Positions 8,420 to 17,830 of a stretch of DNA of 34,568 nt are shown here, one piece after another (the stretch's first letter is position 1; every line of letters starts with the position of its first letter). The DNA is from Betaproteobacteria bacterium (GTDB lineage: Bacteria; Pseudomonadota; Gammaproteobacteria; Burkholderiales; Burkholderiaceae_C), in NCBI GenBank assembly GCA_025356445.1, contig JANXSZ010000071.1, forward strand, positions 1 through 34,568, in the 5' to 3' direction. The position numbers and the translations under genes are program-made. The notes under the pieces were generated by a model. That model saw only the letters and a program-made list of their open reading frames with translations. It had not been told where the DNA came from and did not search any database.

Positions 8420-9775
8420 ATGACCACTACCGCGATACCTACCGACGCCTTTACCCAAAGTCTGCAAAAAATTGCGCAATGGATTGCGTCTGGCGAGCTG
8501 CCTCAAGCCGCTACCGCGCTGAATGTGGCCTTGAAGAAGCAGCCGAAAGACCCGCGCGTATTCATGCAGGGCGCACGTTTGGCCGAAGCCTCTGGCAACG
8601 CCAAGGGCGCTGAAGAATTGGCCCGCCGTGCGCTGGCGCTCAGCCCGGGCTGGGTCGTTTCGACCACCGAGTTGGCCTCGCTGCTGGCCCGTCAGAACCA
8701 GTTGCCTGAAGCGTTGACCCTGGCTAAAAAAGCGGTGACGTTAGACGCCAACAACCCGCAAGTGCTGTCTCGCGCCGTGGACATTGCCCACCAGGCGCAG
8801 GACTTTGCCCAGGCAACAACCTGGCTCCAGCGTATCGCTGTGCTCAACCCGGGCAACCCGCAAGTTAAAACCCTGATCGCACGCAATTTGCGCATCCAGG
8901 GTGACAACGCCGGTGCCATCGCGGTGTATGACGAGTTGATCGCCGCTAACCCGCTGCATGGGGACGCCCTGCTGGGGCGTGTGCAAATGGCCTGGATGGC
9001 GGACGACTTGGCCACTGCCCTGCCCATCTGCGAAACCCTGTGCACATTGGAGCCTGACAACGAAGTTTTCCTGTTCTGGCGCACGCTGGCTCAGGGCCTG
9101 ACACCGGCAACCATGCCCGTGGCGATGGTGCAGACCATGCATGACGACGGTGCCGCCCAGTACGACTTGCACATGGTCAGGGATTTGCAGTTTCAATTGC
9201 CCAAGACGATGGCAGCGCTGATTCAGGCGCGTTATCCCGAGCCAACCTACAACCTGCTGGACTTGGGCTGCGGCACCGGTCTGTTGGGCCTGTATCTGGG
9301 CAAACTTGAAGGCGCGATGGTCGGGGTGGACGTGTCGCTGAGGATGGTGGAGCAGTTGGCGCGGCACAACCTGTACGACCGTGTTCACAGCGTCAACCTG
9401 CTGGACGCCCTTGCGGAGACGCCTGATGCGCTCTATAACGTGGTGGCGGCTTGCGATGTCTTTGGCTACGTGGGCGACCTGACCCAGGCCATCCCCAACG
9501 CCTGCCGCATCTTGCGTCCTGGTGGCCACTTGGTGTTCTCTTGTGAAATCGCCGGTGCGGACGAGGCCGATTGGGTGCTGCGCAAGTCGCTGCGCTATGC
9601 CCACAAACGCAGCCACATTGAAGCCCTGTGCAAAGCGGCGGGCTGCAATGACATCACGGTGGAAGATACCGTGTTGTTTGTCGAAAACCAGCAGCCTGTG
9701 CATGGCTATACCGTGGTCGCCCGTAAAAAACTGGCCCGTAAAGCCGCTGTTAAAAAAGCAGCCGTCGCGGAGTAA
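8420..9775 (+). CDS. TPR-repeat protein with C-terminal SAM-dependent methyltransferase domain
   Basis: Predicted methyltransferase of unknown target, of the kind grouped as TPR-containing methyltransferases (COG4976-like, from memory). From the ATG at 8420 it has 451 residues; a TTG at 8369 would add 17, and neither start has a clear Shine-Dalgarno. Helical TPR-like repeats fill about residues 25-210 (for example AEELARRALALSPGW, AIAVYDELIAANPLHGDALL). A class I SAM-binding fold follows, with motif I LDLGCGTG at 280-287, GVDVS for the acidic loop and ILRPGGHLVFS as motif post-II/III. The tail (last 20 residues) is Lys/Ala-rich. It sits between queA and tgt on the same strand, so it may act on tRNA or a queuosine-linked target, but that is only context. 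Confidence 0.85.
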   Translation: MTTTAIPTDAFTQSLQKIAQWIASGELPQAATALNVALKKQPKDPRVFMQGARLAEASGNAKGAEELARRALALSPGWVVSTTELASLLARQNQLPEALTLAKKAVTLDANNPQVLSRAVDIAHQAQDFAQATTWLQRIAVLNPGNPQVKTLIARNLRIQGDNAGAIAVYDELIAANPLHGDALLGRVQMAWMADDLATALPICETLCTLEPDNEVFLFWRTLAQGLTPATMPVAMVQTMHDDGAAQYDLHMVRDLQFQLPKTMAALIQARYPEPTYNLLDLGCGTGLLGLYLGKLEGAMVGVDVSLRMVEQLARHNLYDRVHSVNLLDALAETPDALYNVVAACDVFGYVGDLTQAIPNACRILRPGGHLVFSCEIAGADEADWVLRKSLRYAHKRSHIEALCKAAGCNDITVEDTVLFVENQQPVHGYTVVARKKLARKAAVKKAAVAE

Positions 9776-9836
9776 AGCGGGTTGCGGAGGTCAACGCGCT
9801 TGTCCTCCTCTGCGCGTCTTAAGCGCTGCCTTCTAA

Positions 9837-11066
<1,230 letters not shown>

Positions 11067-11083
11067 GATTTTGCTGTATTTAC

Positions 11084-11121
11084 CCTTGCAAATCATGGAA
11101 TGAAACTCCATAATTGCAAGG
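11084..11121. promoter_or_regulatory. Inverted repeat abutting the start codon of the DUF4143 ATPase
   Basis: Arms CCTTGCAAATCATGGA (11084-11099) and TCCATAATTGCAAGG (11107-11121) are complementary apart from one extra base and one mismatch, with a 7-base centre. The right arm ends on the base before the ATG at 11122. The site could be a repressor operator or a translation-controlling hairpin, and it leaves no room for a normally spaced Shine-Dalgarno. Confidence 0.6.
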
Positions 11122-12288
11122 ATGTTTTCTCGCCATCTTCTCCCTCAGCTTGCTGAGGAGCTGCAATTTTCATCCGCTGTCGCCCTGCTGGGGCCGCGCC
11201 AAGTCGGTAAAACTACGCTGGCTTTAGAGGTCGCCAAAGCTGTTCCTAGTCTCTACTTGGATTTGGAATCCGAGCGCGACCGCTTCAAGCTTGCACAGCC
11301 TGAGCTGTACCTTGCCGATCATCTGGACAAACTCGTCATCTTTGATGAAGTTCACCGTGCGCCGGGCTTGTTCCCTGTATTGCGAGGGCTGATTGACGAG
11401 GCACGGCGCAAAGGCCGACGTGCAGGGCAGTACCTTTTGCTAGGGTCTGCCTCTCTCGATTTGCTCCAGCAGTCAGGTGAAACCTTAGCTGGGCGCATCG
11501 CCTATTTGGAACTGGCGCCGCTGGATGTCACCGAAGTGGGGGGCGAGTTGCTCGACACCCTGTGGCTGCGTGGTGGTTTCCCCGACAGCGTCACCGCTGC
11601 CAGCACGGCCCGCAGTCTGCGCTGGAGACTCAACTTCATTCGTACCTACCTGGAGCGCGACATTCCCCAGTTTGGGCCCCGGATTGCCGCTGAGATGCTG
11701 CGCCGTTTTTGGACCATGCTGGCCCACCATCAAGGCGGCTTGCTGAACGTGGCCCAATTGGCGCGTAACTTGGGCGTGGATGCCAAAACCGCTCAAAGCT
11801 ACATTGATTTGCTGTGTGATCTGCTGCTGGTGCGCCGCCTGCCGCCCTGGCACACCAACATCGGCAAACGCCTCGTCAAGTCCCCCAAGGTCTACGTTCG
11901 TGACAGCGGTTTGGTTCATGCCCTGCTGGACATTGAAACCAAAGAGACGTTGCTGTCGCATCCGGTGGTGGGTGCGAGTTGGGAAGGCTTTGTGATCGAA
12001 AACCTGCTCTCTTGTACGTCTGACAGCGTGCAAGCCTATTTTTACCGCACCAGCGGTGGTGCGGAGATCGACTTGCTGCTGGTCTGGCCGGGCAACGTGC
12101 TGTGGGCCATCGAGATCAAACGCAGTCTGATGCCCAAAGTGGAGCGCGGCTTCCACGCTGCGTGTGACGATCTGCAGCCTGCTCGCAAGCTGGTGGTGTA
12201 CCCAGGGACAGAGGCCTATCCCTTAGGCAATGACGTGCAGGCGGTGTCGCTGGAAGGGTTGTGCAGGGAAATTACCGCAAAAAGCTGA
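11122..12288 (+). CDS. AAA ATPase with DUF4143 domain
   Basis: Member of a widespread family of stand-alone bacterial ATPases of unclear function. The 388 residues contain Walker A GPRQVGKTT (24-32), Walker B LVIFDEVHR (71-79), a sensor-like LLLGSASLDLLQQ, the family segment RTYLERDIPQFG, a winged-helix-like region near 210-240 (LNVAQLARNLGVDAKTAQSY) and the C-terminal DUF4143 part with GGAEIDLLLV and AIEIKRS. The last two motifs recall the metal-binding core of restriction-endonuclease-like folds. The gene follows tgt by 55 bases, but an inverted repeat directly before its ATG suggests its own control. Genes of this family are patchily distributed and often mobile, so recent gain is plausible. 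It converges with the next minus-strand gene ten bases away. Confidence 0.88.
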   Translation: MFSRHLLPQLAEELQFSSAVALLGPRQVGKTTLALEVAKAVPSLYLDLESERDRFKLAQPELYLADHLDKLVIFDEVHRAPGLFPVLRGLIDEARRKGRRAGQYLLLGSASLDLLQQSGETLAGRIAYLELAPLDVTEVGGELLDTLWLRGGFPDSVTAASTARSLRWRLNFIRTYLERDIPQFGPRIAAEMLRRFWTMLAHHQGGLLNVAQLARNLGVDAKTAQSYIDLLCDLLLVRRLPPWHTNIGKRLVKSPKVYVRDSGLVHALLDIETKETLLSHPVVGASWEGFVIENLLSCTSDSVQAYFYRTSGGAEIDLLLVWPGNVLWAIEIKRSLMPKVERGFHAACDDLQPARKLVVYPGTEAYPLGNDVQAVSLEGLCREITAKS

Positions 12289-12298
12289 GGTTACGTTC

Positions 12299-12769
12299 TC
12301 ACCACCCCGCTACCCGTCGTAACACAAACTTCCGCACTCCCGCGCCAGCGTCTTTCGTGACCACGCTCTCGTCGCGTGTCCATACCCCTTCAATTGCCTT
12401 GCCGCAACTGCCCGCTACCACCGCCCCTATCCAGGTCGCGCTGATGGCTTTGCCGTCTGGGGATTCTTCCAGGTTGAGCTGGCCGTCTTCCAAATCCCCT
12501 GCCAATTGCAGCCGCGTGCTGCCGCGTTTTACTTCACCGCTCAGGCTGTCGGGGAATTCGGGATTGAGGCCGAAGTGCACCGCCTCGGTGGCACCGCCGT
12601 CTTGCCATGTGATGCGCCAATCGCCGTAAGCTTGCTGCTGCGTCAGGCTGGTGGTGTTGGTGCAGCTTGATTTCTGGGTGTTATTTTGGGCTTGAGAGCA
12701 CAGAGGATGTGCTGTAAAAGCTATCAAAATGAAAGCGAATTTGAGTTTCCAGTGATCCGTGAGTAGCAT
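12299..12769 (-). CDS. Small exported protein of unknown function
   Basis: I do not recognise this 156-residue protein. It begins with a probable signal peptide (WKLKFAFILIAFTAHPLCSQ, then AQ, likely cleaved near residue 28) and continues as a polar, beta-rich domain with paired elements such as YGDWRITWQDGG, LQLAGDLEDGQLNLEES and SATWIGAVVAGSCGKAIEGVW. Two Cys in the mature part could form a disulfide. It lies one base after the pldA stop, so it is probably the last gene of the lipoprotein - MORN - rep - pldA run and may act in the envelope. Part of the signal peptide is encoded by an AT-rich repeat-like stretch (12711-12737). Confidence 0.7.
   Translation of the reverse strand: MLLTDHWKLKFAFILIAFTAHPLCSQAQNNTQKSSCTNTTSLTQQQAYGDWRITWQDGGATEAVHFGLNPEFPDSLSGEVKRGSTRLQLAGDLEDGQLNLEESPDGKAISATWIGAVVAGSCGKAIEGVWTRDESVVTKDAGAGVRKFVLRRVAGW
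12711..12737. repeat. AT-rich intragenic repeat-like stretch in a signal peptide
   Basis: On the minus strand CGCTTTCATTTTGATAGCTT precedes TTACAGC. It shares the TTTTGATAGCT core with the other copies and encodes the hydrophobic core of the signal peptide of the small exported protein. It is a short and weak member. Confidence 0.35.
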
Positions 12770-12770
12770 C

Positions 12771-13919
12771 TTAAAAATCCACCAAACTTAAACCTACGCT
12801 CAGCACGACGCGGCGGCGGTTGTAGTCCACCAGGCTGTCGCCGTAGCCGCTGAACAGCTGGGTGTGCAGCCGCAAGCCGCTGGTTTGCGGGTTGCCCAGG
12901 GTGCGCAGCCACTCCAGGCGGACTGAGCCGTTGGCGTTGGTTTTGAGCGACGTTCGCACCGTTGCGCCCAGGGTGTTGACGCGGTTCATGTCCCAGAATG
13001 CTTGCAGCTCGCCCCGGCCTACGCGTTCCACGATGTCGGGGTTATCGTCATTGTTTTTCTCGGGCAGGCGCTGCCATGCACGACCGGTGATGCGCCAATC
13101 GTTGCCTTTTTCCATCCCGGCCATCAGGTAGACCCGGTTCCAGCTGCGCGACAACGGCAGGCTTTGGCCGTTGGACTGGTGGACGATACCGGCCCCGCTG
13201 TAGCGCAGCCGCCAGCCACCTGGTAAATCAGCGGTGCTGGGGTAGGCATAGATCACTTCAGGTTCGTGGTCTGTCGTGCGGAACGGGCGTGAGATCGCGC
13301 CATTGAACAGCTGCCAGTACGACTGCTGGGAGTAGCCAAACCAGAGCGAATCGTGCCGCTCGGGTTCATTGGCGGTCAGCAGGCCTTGAGCGATTTTGGT
13401 GCGCACGGAAAGCTGGATGCGGGTTTCCCCACGCTGGTAGTTGACCGGGCTGGCTGTGTGGTCGGCGCTGGGTGAGCTGGGCGCACGGTTCACACTGTCA
13501 GCGCCAATGACGGACAGGCTGATGGGGCGGTAGCCACGTATGCCAAAGGTGTTGCAGTCGGTGCCGCGCTCCAGTTCCCAAAAGCGCGACAAGGTCGAAT
13601 AGCGGCGGTCTTTGCAGCCTTCTGCTCGGGTGGTGTCGATATCGTCATCGGCGAGGGTTGGAAGCTCATATGCTGTATTTTTAATAGCTGCTTGTGCTGA
13701 TACAGCTTGCACAGCGGTAGGTTGTGATCCCAAACCGTGTCCAGTGGCCTTCTGTGTGCTGGCCCAGCGGTCAAAGCAGGCAAGACGCGCGCTGTCTGCC
13801 AGTATGGCGCAGGGCTGCCAGTCGCTGGTAGGCAGCGATTTTTGGAGATCAGATTGAGCGCTAGCGCTTGCTGTACCAGCTACAAACGCTATGAAAAATG
13901 AAGCTTTTCTGAGGTTCAT
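12771..13919 (-). CDS. pldA: Outer-membrane phospholipase A (OMPLA)
   Basis: Outer-membrane beta-barrel lipase that degrades mislocalised phospholipid in the outer leaflet. The catalytic block is intact: His247 and Ser249 in HQSNG and Asn261 in SRSWNRVY. It has 382 residues, about 90 more than E. coli OMPLA. After a signal peptide (cleavage near residue 21) comes an extension of about 130 residues. This includes the motif WQPCAILADSARLACFDRWA, a paired-Cys pattern seen in other proteobacterial envelope proteins, and a further Cys pair at 102 and 122. The protein ends in a typical barrel signature (VLSVGLSLVDF, terminal Phe). Calcium-dependent dimer activation is known for the family, not visible here. 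It starts 12 bases after the rep stop. Confidence 0.92.
   Translation of the reverse strand: MNLRKASFFIAFVAGTASASAQSDLQKSLPTSDWQPCAILADSARLACFDRWASTQKATGHGLGSQPTAVQAVSAQAAIKNTAYELPTLADDDIDTTRAEGCKDRRYSTLSRFWELERGTDCNTFGIRGYRPISLSVIGADSVNRAPSSPSADHTASPVNYQRGETRIQLSVRTKIAQGLLTANEPERHDSLWFGYSQQSYWQLFNGAISRPFRTTDHEPEVIYAYPSTADLPGGWRLRYSGAGIVHQSNGQSLPLSRSWNRVYLMAGMEKGNDWRITGRAWQRLPEKNNDDNPDIVERVGRGELQAFWDMNRVNTLGATVRTSLKTNANGSVRLEWLRTLGNPQTSGLRLHTQLFSGYGDSLVDYNRRRVVLSVGLSLVDF
13672..13706. repeat. AT-rich intragenic repeat, copy in pldA
   Basis: The plus strand has GCTGTATTTTTAATAGCTGC then TTGTGCTGATACAGC. The outer seven bases (GCTGTAT and ATACAGC) form a perfect inverted pair. It encodes residues about 71-82 of the PldA extension, a place where no membrane segment is expected. 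Confidence 0.5.
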
Positions 13920-13931
13920 GGTTGAAGGAAG

Positions 13932-16073
13932 TTAAGGGGGTGTGGCCGCCGCCAGCGCCGCATTGTCCGATGCCTTTTTGGCGAATTCTGCCCGCAGCGC
14001 CCGCAGCTTTTCACGCGGATCTTCTTTGACGGTGGTTTTGTCCAGGCCCATTTCAGCGATGAAGCGACTGGGCATGGCGGCCACCATTTCACGGCCTTTT
14101 TTACGGCGCTTGGTCCAACTCACGGCCAGCGTACGTTGCGCGCGGGTGATGCCTACATACATCAGGCGGCGTTCTTCTTGCAAACGGGTGAGGATGTCGT
14201 CGCTCATGGCCCCGCCGTCCGCCTTGCCGGAATTGGCCTCATCTTCGCCCAATTTGAACGGCAACATGCCTTCCGTCACACCCACCAGCATCACATGCGG
14301 CCATTCCAGCCCCTTCGAGGCGTGCAGCGTGGAGAGCGTGATGACGTTTTGCTCGCCCTCGCGCTGGGTGATGGTGGAGAGCAGCGCGATGGTTTGGGCC
14401 ACCTCTAAAAGGCTTTTGGCCTCTGTGATTTGCGTTGTATGGCTGCTGGCTGTGGCGCCAGAGTCATCGTCGATCTCGCCGCCACAGCGCTTGGACATCC
14501 AGTCACAGAAGTCGAGCACGTTCGTCCATTTGGCGGCGGCGACTTTTTCGCTGTCTTCGGCGTCAAACAGGTGTTGCTCATAGCCGATTTCCTTCAGCCA
14601 GTCCATCATGAAGGTGTAGGCGGCTTGGGTGCCTATGGTCTGGCGGGCACGGTATTCCAGGTCGTTGATATAGCGGCCAAACTCGTGCAGGCTTTCCAGC
14701 GCCGAGCCTTTCATCAGGCTGCCGAGCGAGCTGGAAAACAGCGAGGCGAACAGGCTGAGTTTGAAGTTTTTGCCGAACTCACCCAAGCGCCCCAGCGTGG
14801 TGTGGCCAATGCCGCGTTTGGGTGTGGTGATGGCGCGCAAAAAGGCTGGGTCGTCGTCGTTGTTGACCCACAGGCGAAACCAGGCGCACAGGTCTTTGAT
14901 CTCAGCGCGGTCAAAAAAGCTCTGTCCGCCCGAGACTTTGTACGGCATATTGGCTTTACGCAGGGCTTTTTCGAACACCTTGGCCTGGTGGTTGGCGCGG
15001 TAGAGGATGGCGAAGTCCTTCCACTCTTTGCTGATGGGCGTTCCATTCGCCATCAGCAGTTCACCCGCCCGCAGGCTTTGGATACGGGCCACGGTGCGCT
15101 CGCCCTCGTGTTCTTCGGTGTCGGCATCGACCACGCGCACGGGCTCGCCTTCGCCCAGTTCGCTGAACAGGGTCTTGGGGTAGAGCTTGGGGTTGGGGCC
15201 GATCACATTGTTGGCGGCGCGCAGGATGGCGCTGGTGGAGCGGTAGTTTTGCTCCAGTTTGATGACTTTGAGGTTGGGGAACTCGATGGGCAGCTTTTTC
15301 AAGTTGTCCAGCGTGGCGCCGCGCCAGCCGTAGATGCTTTGGTCGTCGTCACCCACCGCCGTGAAGCGAGCACGCTCGCCCACCAAATGCTTGAGCACTT
15401 CGTACTGTGTGGCATTGGTGTCCTGGTACTCGTCCACCAGCACATGGCCCAGCGCAGCTTGCCAGCGCTGCCTGACGTGCTCATGTTCTTGTAGCAGTTT
15501 GAGCGGCAGGCTGATCAAATCGTCAAAGTCCACGCTTTGGTAGGCCGACAGGCGCTCTTCGTAGCGGCCCATGATGGTGGCGGTGATGCGTTCGTTGTCG
15601 TCTTTGGCCTGCGCCAAGGCTTGCTCGGAATTCAGCCCCATGTTTTTCCACAGGCTGATGGCCCACTGCCACTGGCGTGCGGTGGCCGTGTCGGTGCTGC
15701 CGCCGCAGTCTTTCATGATGCTGGTCACGTCATCGCTGTCCAGAATCGAAAAGTTGGGCTTCAGGCCCAGCACCTCGCCATCGAGGCGCATCATGCGCAC
15801 GCCCAGGGCATGGAAAGTGCAAATCAGCACCTGCTTGGCATCCCGCCCAATCAGCCCTTTGGCGCGTTCGCGCATTTCGAGGGCGGCTTTGTTGGTAAAC
15901 GTGATGGCTGCGATGCGCTTGGGTTCCAGCCCGGTTTGGATCAAGCGGCCGATTTTGTGGGTGATAACACGGGTTTTGCCCGAGCCTGCACCCGCTAAAA
16001 CGAGGCTGGGGCCGTGCATGTAGTTCACGGCTTCTTGCTGGGCGAGGTTCAGGCCGGGGCCGGGGGAGGACAT
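13932..16073 (-). CDS. rep: ATP-dependent DNA helicase Rep (UvrD/Rep family)
   Basis: 3'-5' superfamily 1 helicase that clears proteins ahead of the replication fork. From the ATG at 16073 it has 713 residues; a GTG at 16088 overlaps the stop of the MORN gene and would add five. Motifs in order: LNLAQQEAV (Q motif), Walker A AGAGSGKT, ITFTNKAALEMRERA (Ia), VDEYQDTN (II), VGDDDQSIYGWRGA (III), LEQNYRSTSAI (IV), STLHASKGLEWPHVMLVGV (V) and RRLMYVGITRAQ (VI). The overall pattern is closer to Rep than UvrD (IYGWRGA with a short N-terminus), which I judge by eye. Finding a replication helicase inside an envelope-gene run is probably only a matter of shared transcription. Confidence 0.93.
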   Translation of the reverse strand: MSSPGPGLNLAQQEAVNYMHGPSLVLAGAGSGKTRVITHKIGRLIQTGLEPKRIAAITFTNKAALEMRERAKGLIGRDAKQVLICTFHALGVRMMRLDGEVLGLKPNFSILDSDDVTSIMKDCGGSTDTATARQWQWAISLWKNMGLNSEQALAQAKDDNERITATIMGRYEERLSAYQSVDFDDLISLPLKLLQEHEHVRQRWQAALGHVLVDEYQDTNATQYEVLKHLVGERARFTAVGDDDQSIYGWRGATLDNLKKLPIEFPNLKVIKLEQNYRSTSAILRAANNVIGPNPKLYPKTLFSELGEGEPVRVVDADTEEHEGERTVARIQSLRAGELLMANGTPISKEWKDFAILYRANHQAKVFEKALRKANMPYKVSGGQSFFDRAEIKDLCAWFRLWVNNDDDPAFLRAITTPKRGIGHTTLGRLGEFGKNFKLSLFASLFSSSLGSLMKGSALESLHEFGRYINDLEYRARQTIGTQAAYTFMMDWLKEIGYEQHLFDAEDSEKVAAAKWTNVLDFCDWMSKRCGGEIDDDSGATASSHTTQITEAKSLLEVAQTIALLSTITQREGEQNVITLSTLHASKGLEWPHVMLVGVTEGMLPFKLGEDEANSGKADGGAMSDDILTRLQEERRLMYVGITRAQRTLAVSWTKRRKKGREMVAAMPSRFIAEMGLDKTTVKEDPREKLRALRAEFAKKASDNAALAAATPP

Positions 16074-16084
16074 AGGGTTGCTTC

Positions 16085-17809
16085 TCACTTCGCCTGCACC
16101 GTTTGCACATCATCCTCATAAATTCCTTCCCAAATCTCCCCCGTTTTCCAGCTGAAGCGGCCATGCCCATGTTTTTTACCGAACTTCCACAGCCCGGTGT
16201 AGGTGTCGCCAGATGTCCATTTGTAGCTGCCCAGGCCGTTCGGCTCACCTGCGGTGAACTGACCGACATAGGTTTCCCCCGTTGCGTAGACTAATTGGCC
16301 TTGGCCGTTGGGGACACCGTTGACGACAGTGCCTTCAAACAGATTGCCTGTTGCGAATTTGAGTTGACCTTCGCCGTTGGGTTGGCTGAGCTTCCAGTCA
16401 CCGTTGAACTGCTGGCCGTTTTGCCAGAGGTACACGCCACGGCCTTGGGGTTCACCTCGGGCGAACTGGCCTGTGTAGATATCGCCTGAGGCGTAGCGTA
16501 TCTGGCCTTTGCCCTGTGGCAAACCGTCGAGAACCTGGCCTTCATACCGATTCCCGTTGGCGAACTGTATGTTGGCTTCACCCTGGGGTTTGTCGTTGAA
16601 CCAGTCGCCGTTATAGCGCTGGCCATTGGCCCAAACGAACAAACCACGCCCGTGGCGTTGACCTTTGACCAAGGTGCCATCGAAACTGTCACCGTTACTC
16701 CACACGAGTTTGCCTTTGCCTGAAAAAGTGGCGCTCCCCGCATCACGCACAAAGCTGCCCTTGAACGTCGTGTTTCCAGCTGTGAATTCGTTGGGCTGGA
16801 CCTCTGCAAGTTTGGGGTTGCCGTTGGCATCTACGGTCGACGTGGTGACATCTGTGAGCAGTGTGGGGGCTACCGCAGTGACCGCTGTGGTCGGTGGTAC
16901 GGCCAGCGCGGCCGTTGTTGATGCAGGGGGCAGGGGCACCGTTGTTGTGTTGAGGGTTGAGGTGCTGCTGCTGCTATTTTGCAGGGTACGCGCGACCCAT
17001 GGCGTGCCGCGTTCGCGGGCGATGGCTTGCGCGTTGCTGCGGGCGGTATCTTGCACAGCCCCTTTGCATTTGCTCATCGCTTCACGCCACAAGGTCTCGG
17101 CCACCAATGAGGTCTCTTGCTTTTCTTCACGTGGTGAGCCTGTTGTGAGAGTACGCAGTTTTTGCGTTTGTTCGCGGGCTTGCTCGAACCACGGCGCGCA
17201 ATGCTCGGCGTTGTGGCCGTCAGTTTCCGACTGATTACGGCGGCGGTTGGCGATGTCTTGCTGGGTGCCCGTGCAGCGCTCTGAGGCCAAATCCCACATG
17301 TTTTCAGCTTTGCGAAACAGGACGGACGCCTCATTCCATTTGCGCTCTCCCACAGCCAGCCGGGCCAAATCCTGCAAGGTCGCCGCATCTTTGTGTGCGG
17401 CTGCGCATTGTGGGCCAGCACTGAGTTGTTCTTTGAGGCCTGAGAGCGTTTTTTGGTTGTCCGTCAAATTGCGCTGAGCGCGGTCCTTGGCGCGGCCTTC
17501 GCACTGAGTGGTGGCCGATGCCCACAGGGTAATCGCAGCTTCGTACAGTTCAATTTGTTCAATCAACTCGCTCTTTTTTGACTGTGCCGTGGCGGCCTTC
17601 AAATCGGTGGACATGGCTTTGTCCGTGACTGGGCTACAGCCTTGAGGCGTAGTTTGTGCGTGATGCACCTCTTTGCTGGTTATTACGTGCAAGGCAAGTG
17701 GGGCATCAGAGGGCAGCAGAGGTGCTGGTGCGCTGGTCTGCTGGGATATTTGGGCCTGGGCAGGCACAGGCAGGGCGCAGACGAGCAACAAAAGCAAAAT
17801 ATATTTCAT
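16085..17809 (-). CDS. Exported MORN-repeat protein
   Basis: Secreted or periplasmic protein of 574 residues; function unknown. A signal peptide covers residues 1-19 (cleavage after PAQA). The N-terminal half holds three related helical units, each with two Cys and a segment LWxxAxxxCxGxxxDxAxxN: ITLWASATTQCEGRAKDRAQ, ENMWDLASERCTGTQQDIAN and ETLWREAMSKCKGAVQDTAR. A Ser/Thr/Ala/Pro-rich linker follows (about 275-325). Residues 366-574 are nine MORN repeats of 23 residues (YxGxWxxGxxxGxG type). MORN repeats often bind lipids or phosphorylated lipids. It starts 21 bases after the stop of the lipoprotein gene, so the two are probably made together. I place it as an envelope protein with good confidence, but no role can be assigned. 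Confidence 0.85.
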   Translation of the reverse strand: MKYILLLLLVCALPVPAQAQISQQTSAPAPLLPSDAPLALHVITSKEVHHAQTTPQGCSPVTDKAMSTDLKAATAQSKKSELIEQIELYEAAITLWASATTQCEGRAKDRAQRNLTDNQKTLSGLKEQLSAGPQCAAAHKDAATLQDLARLAVGERKWNEASVLFRKAENMWDLASERCTGTQQDIANRRRNQSETDGHNAEHCAPWFEQAREQTQKLRTLTTGSPREEKQETSLVAETLWREAMSKCKGAVQDTARSNAQAIARERGTPWVARTLQNSSSSTSTLNTTTVPLPPASTTAALAVPPTTAVTAVAPTLLTDVTTSTVDANGNPKLAEVQPNEFTAGNTTFKGSFVRDAGSATFSGKGKLVWSNGDSFDGTLVKGQRHGRGLFVWANGQRYNGDWFNDKPQGEANIQFANGNRYEGQVLDGLPQGKGQIRYASGDIYTGQFARGEPQGRGVYLWQNGQQFNGDWKLSQPNGEGQLKFATGNLFEGTVVNGVPNGQGQLVYATGETYVGQFTAGEPNGLGSYKWTSGDTYTGLWKFGKKHGHGRFSWKTGEIWEGIYEDDVQTVQAK

Positions 17810-17830
17810 GGGGCGAGGTGAGGGCGATGC

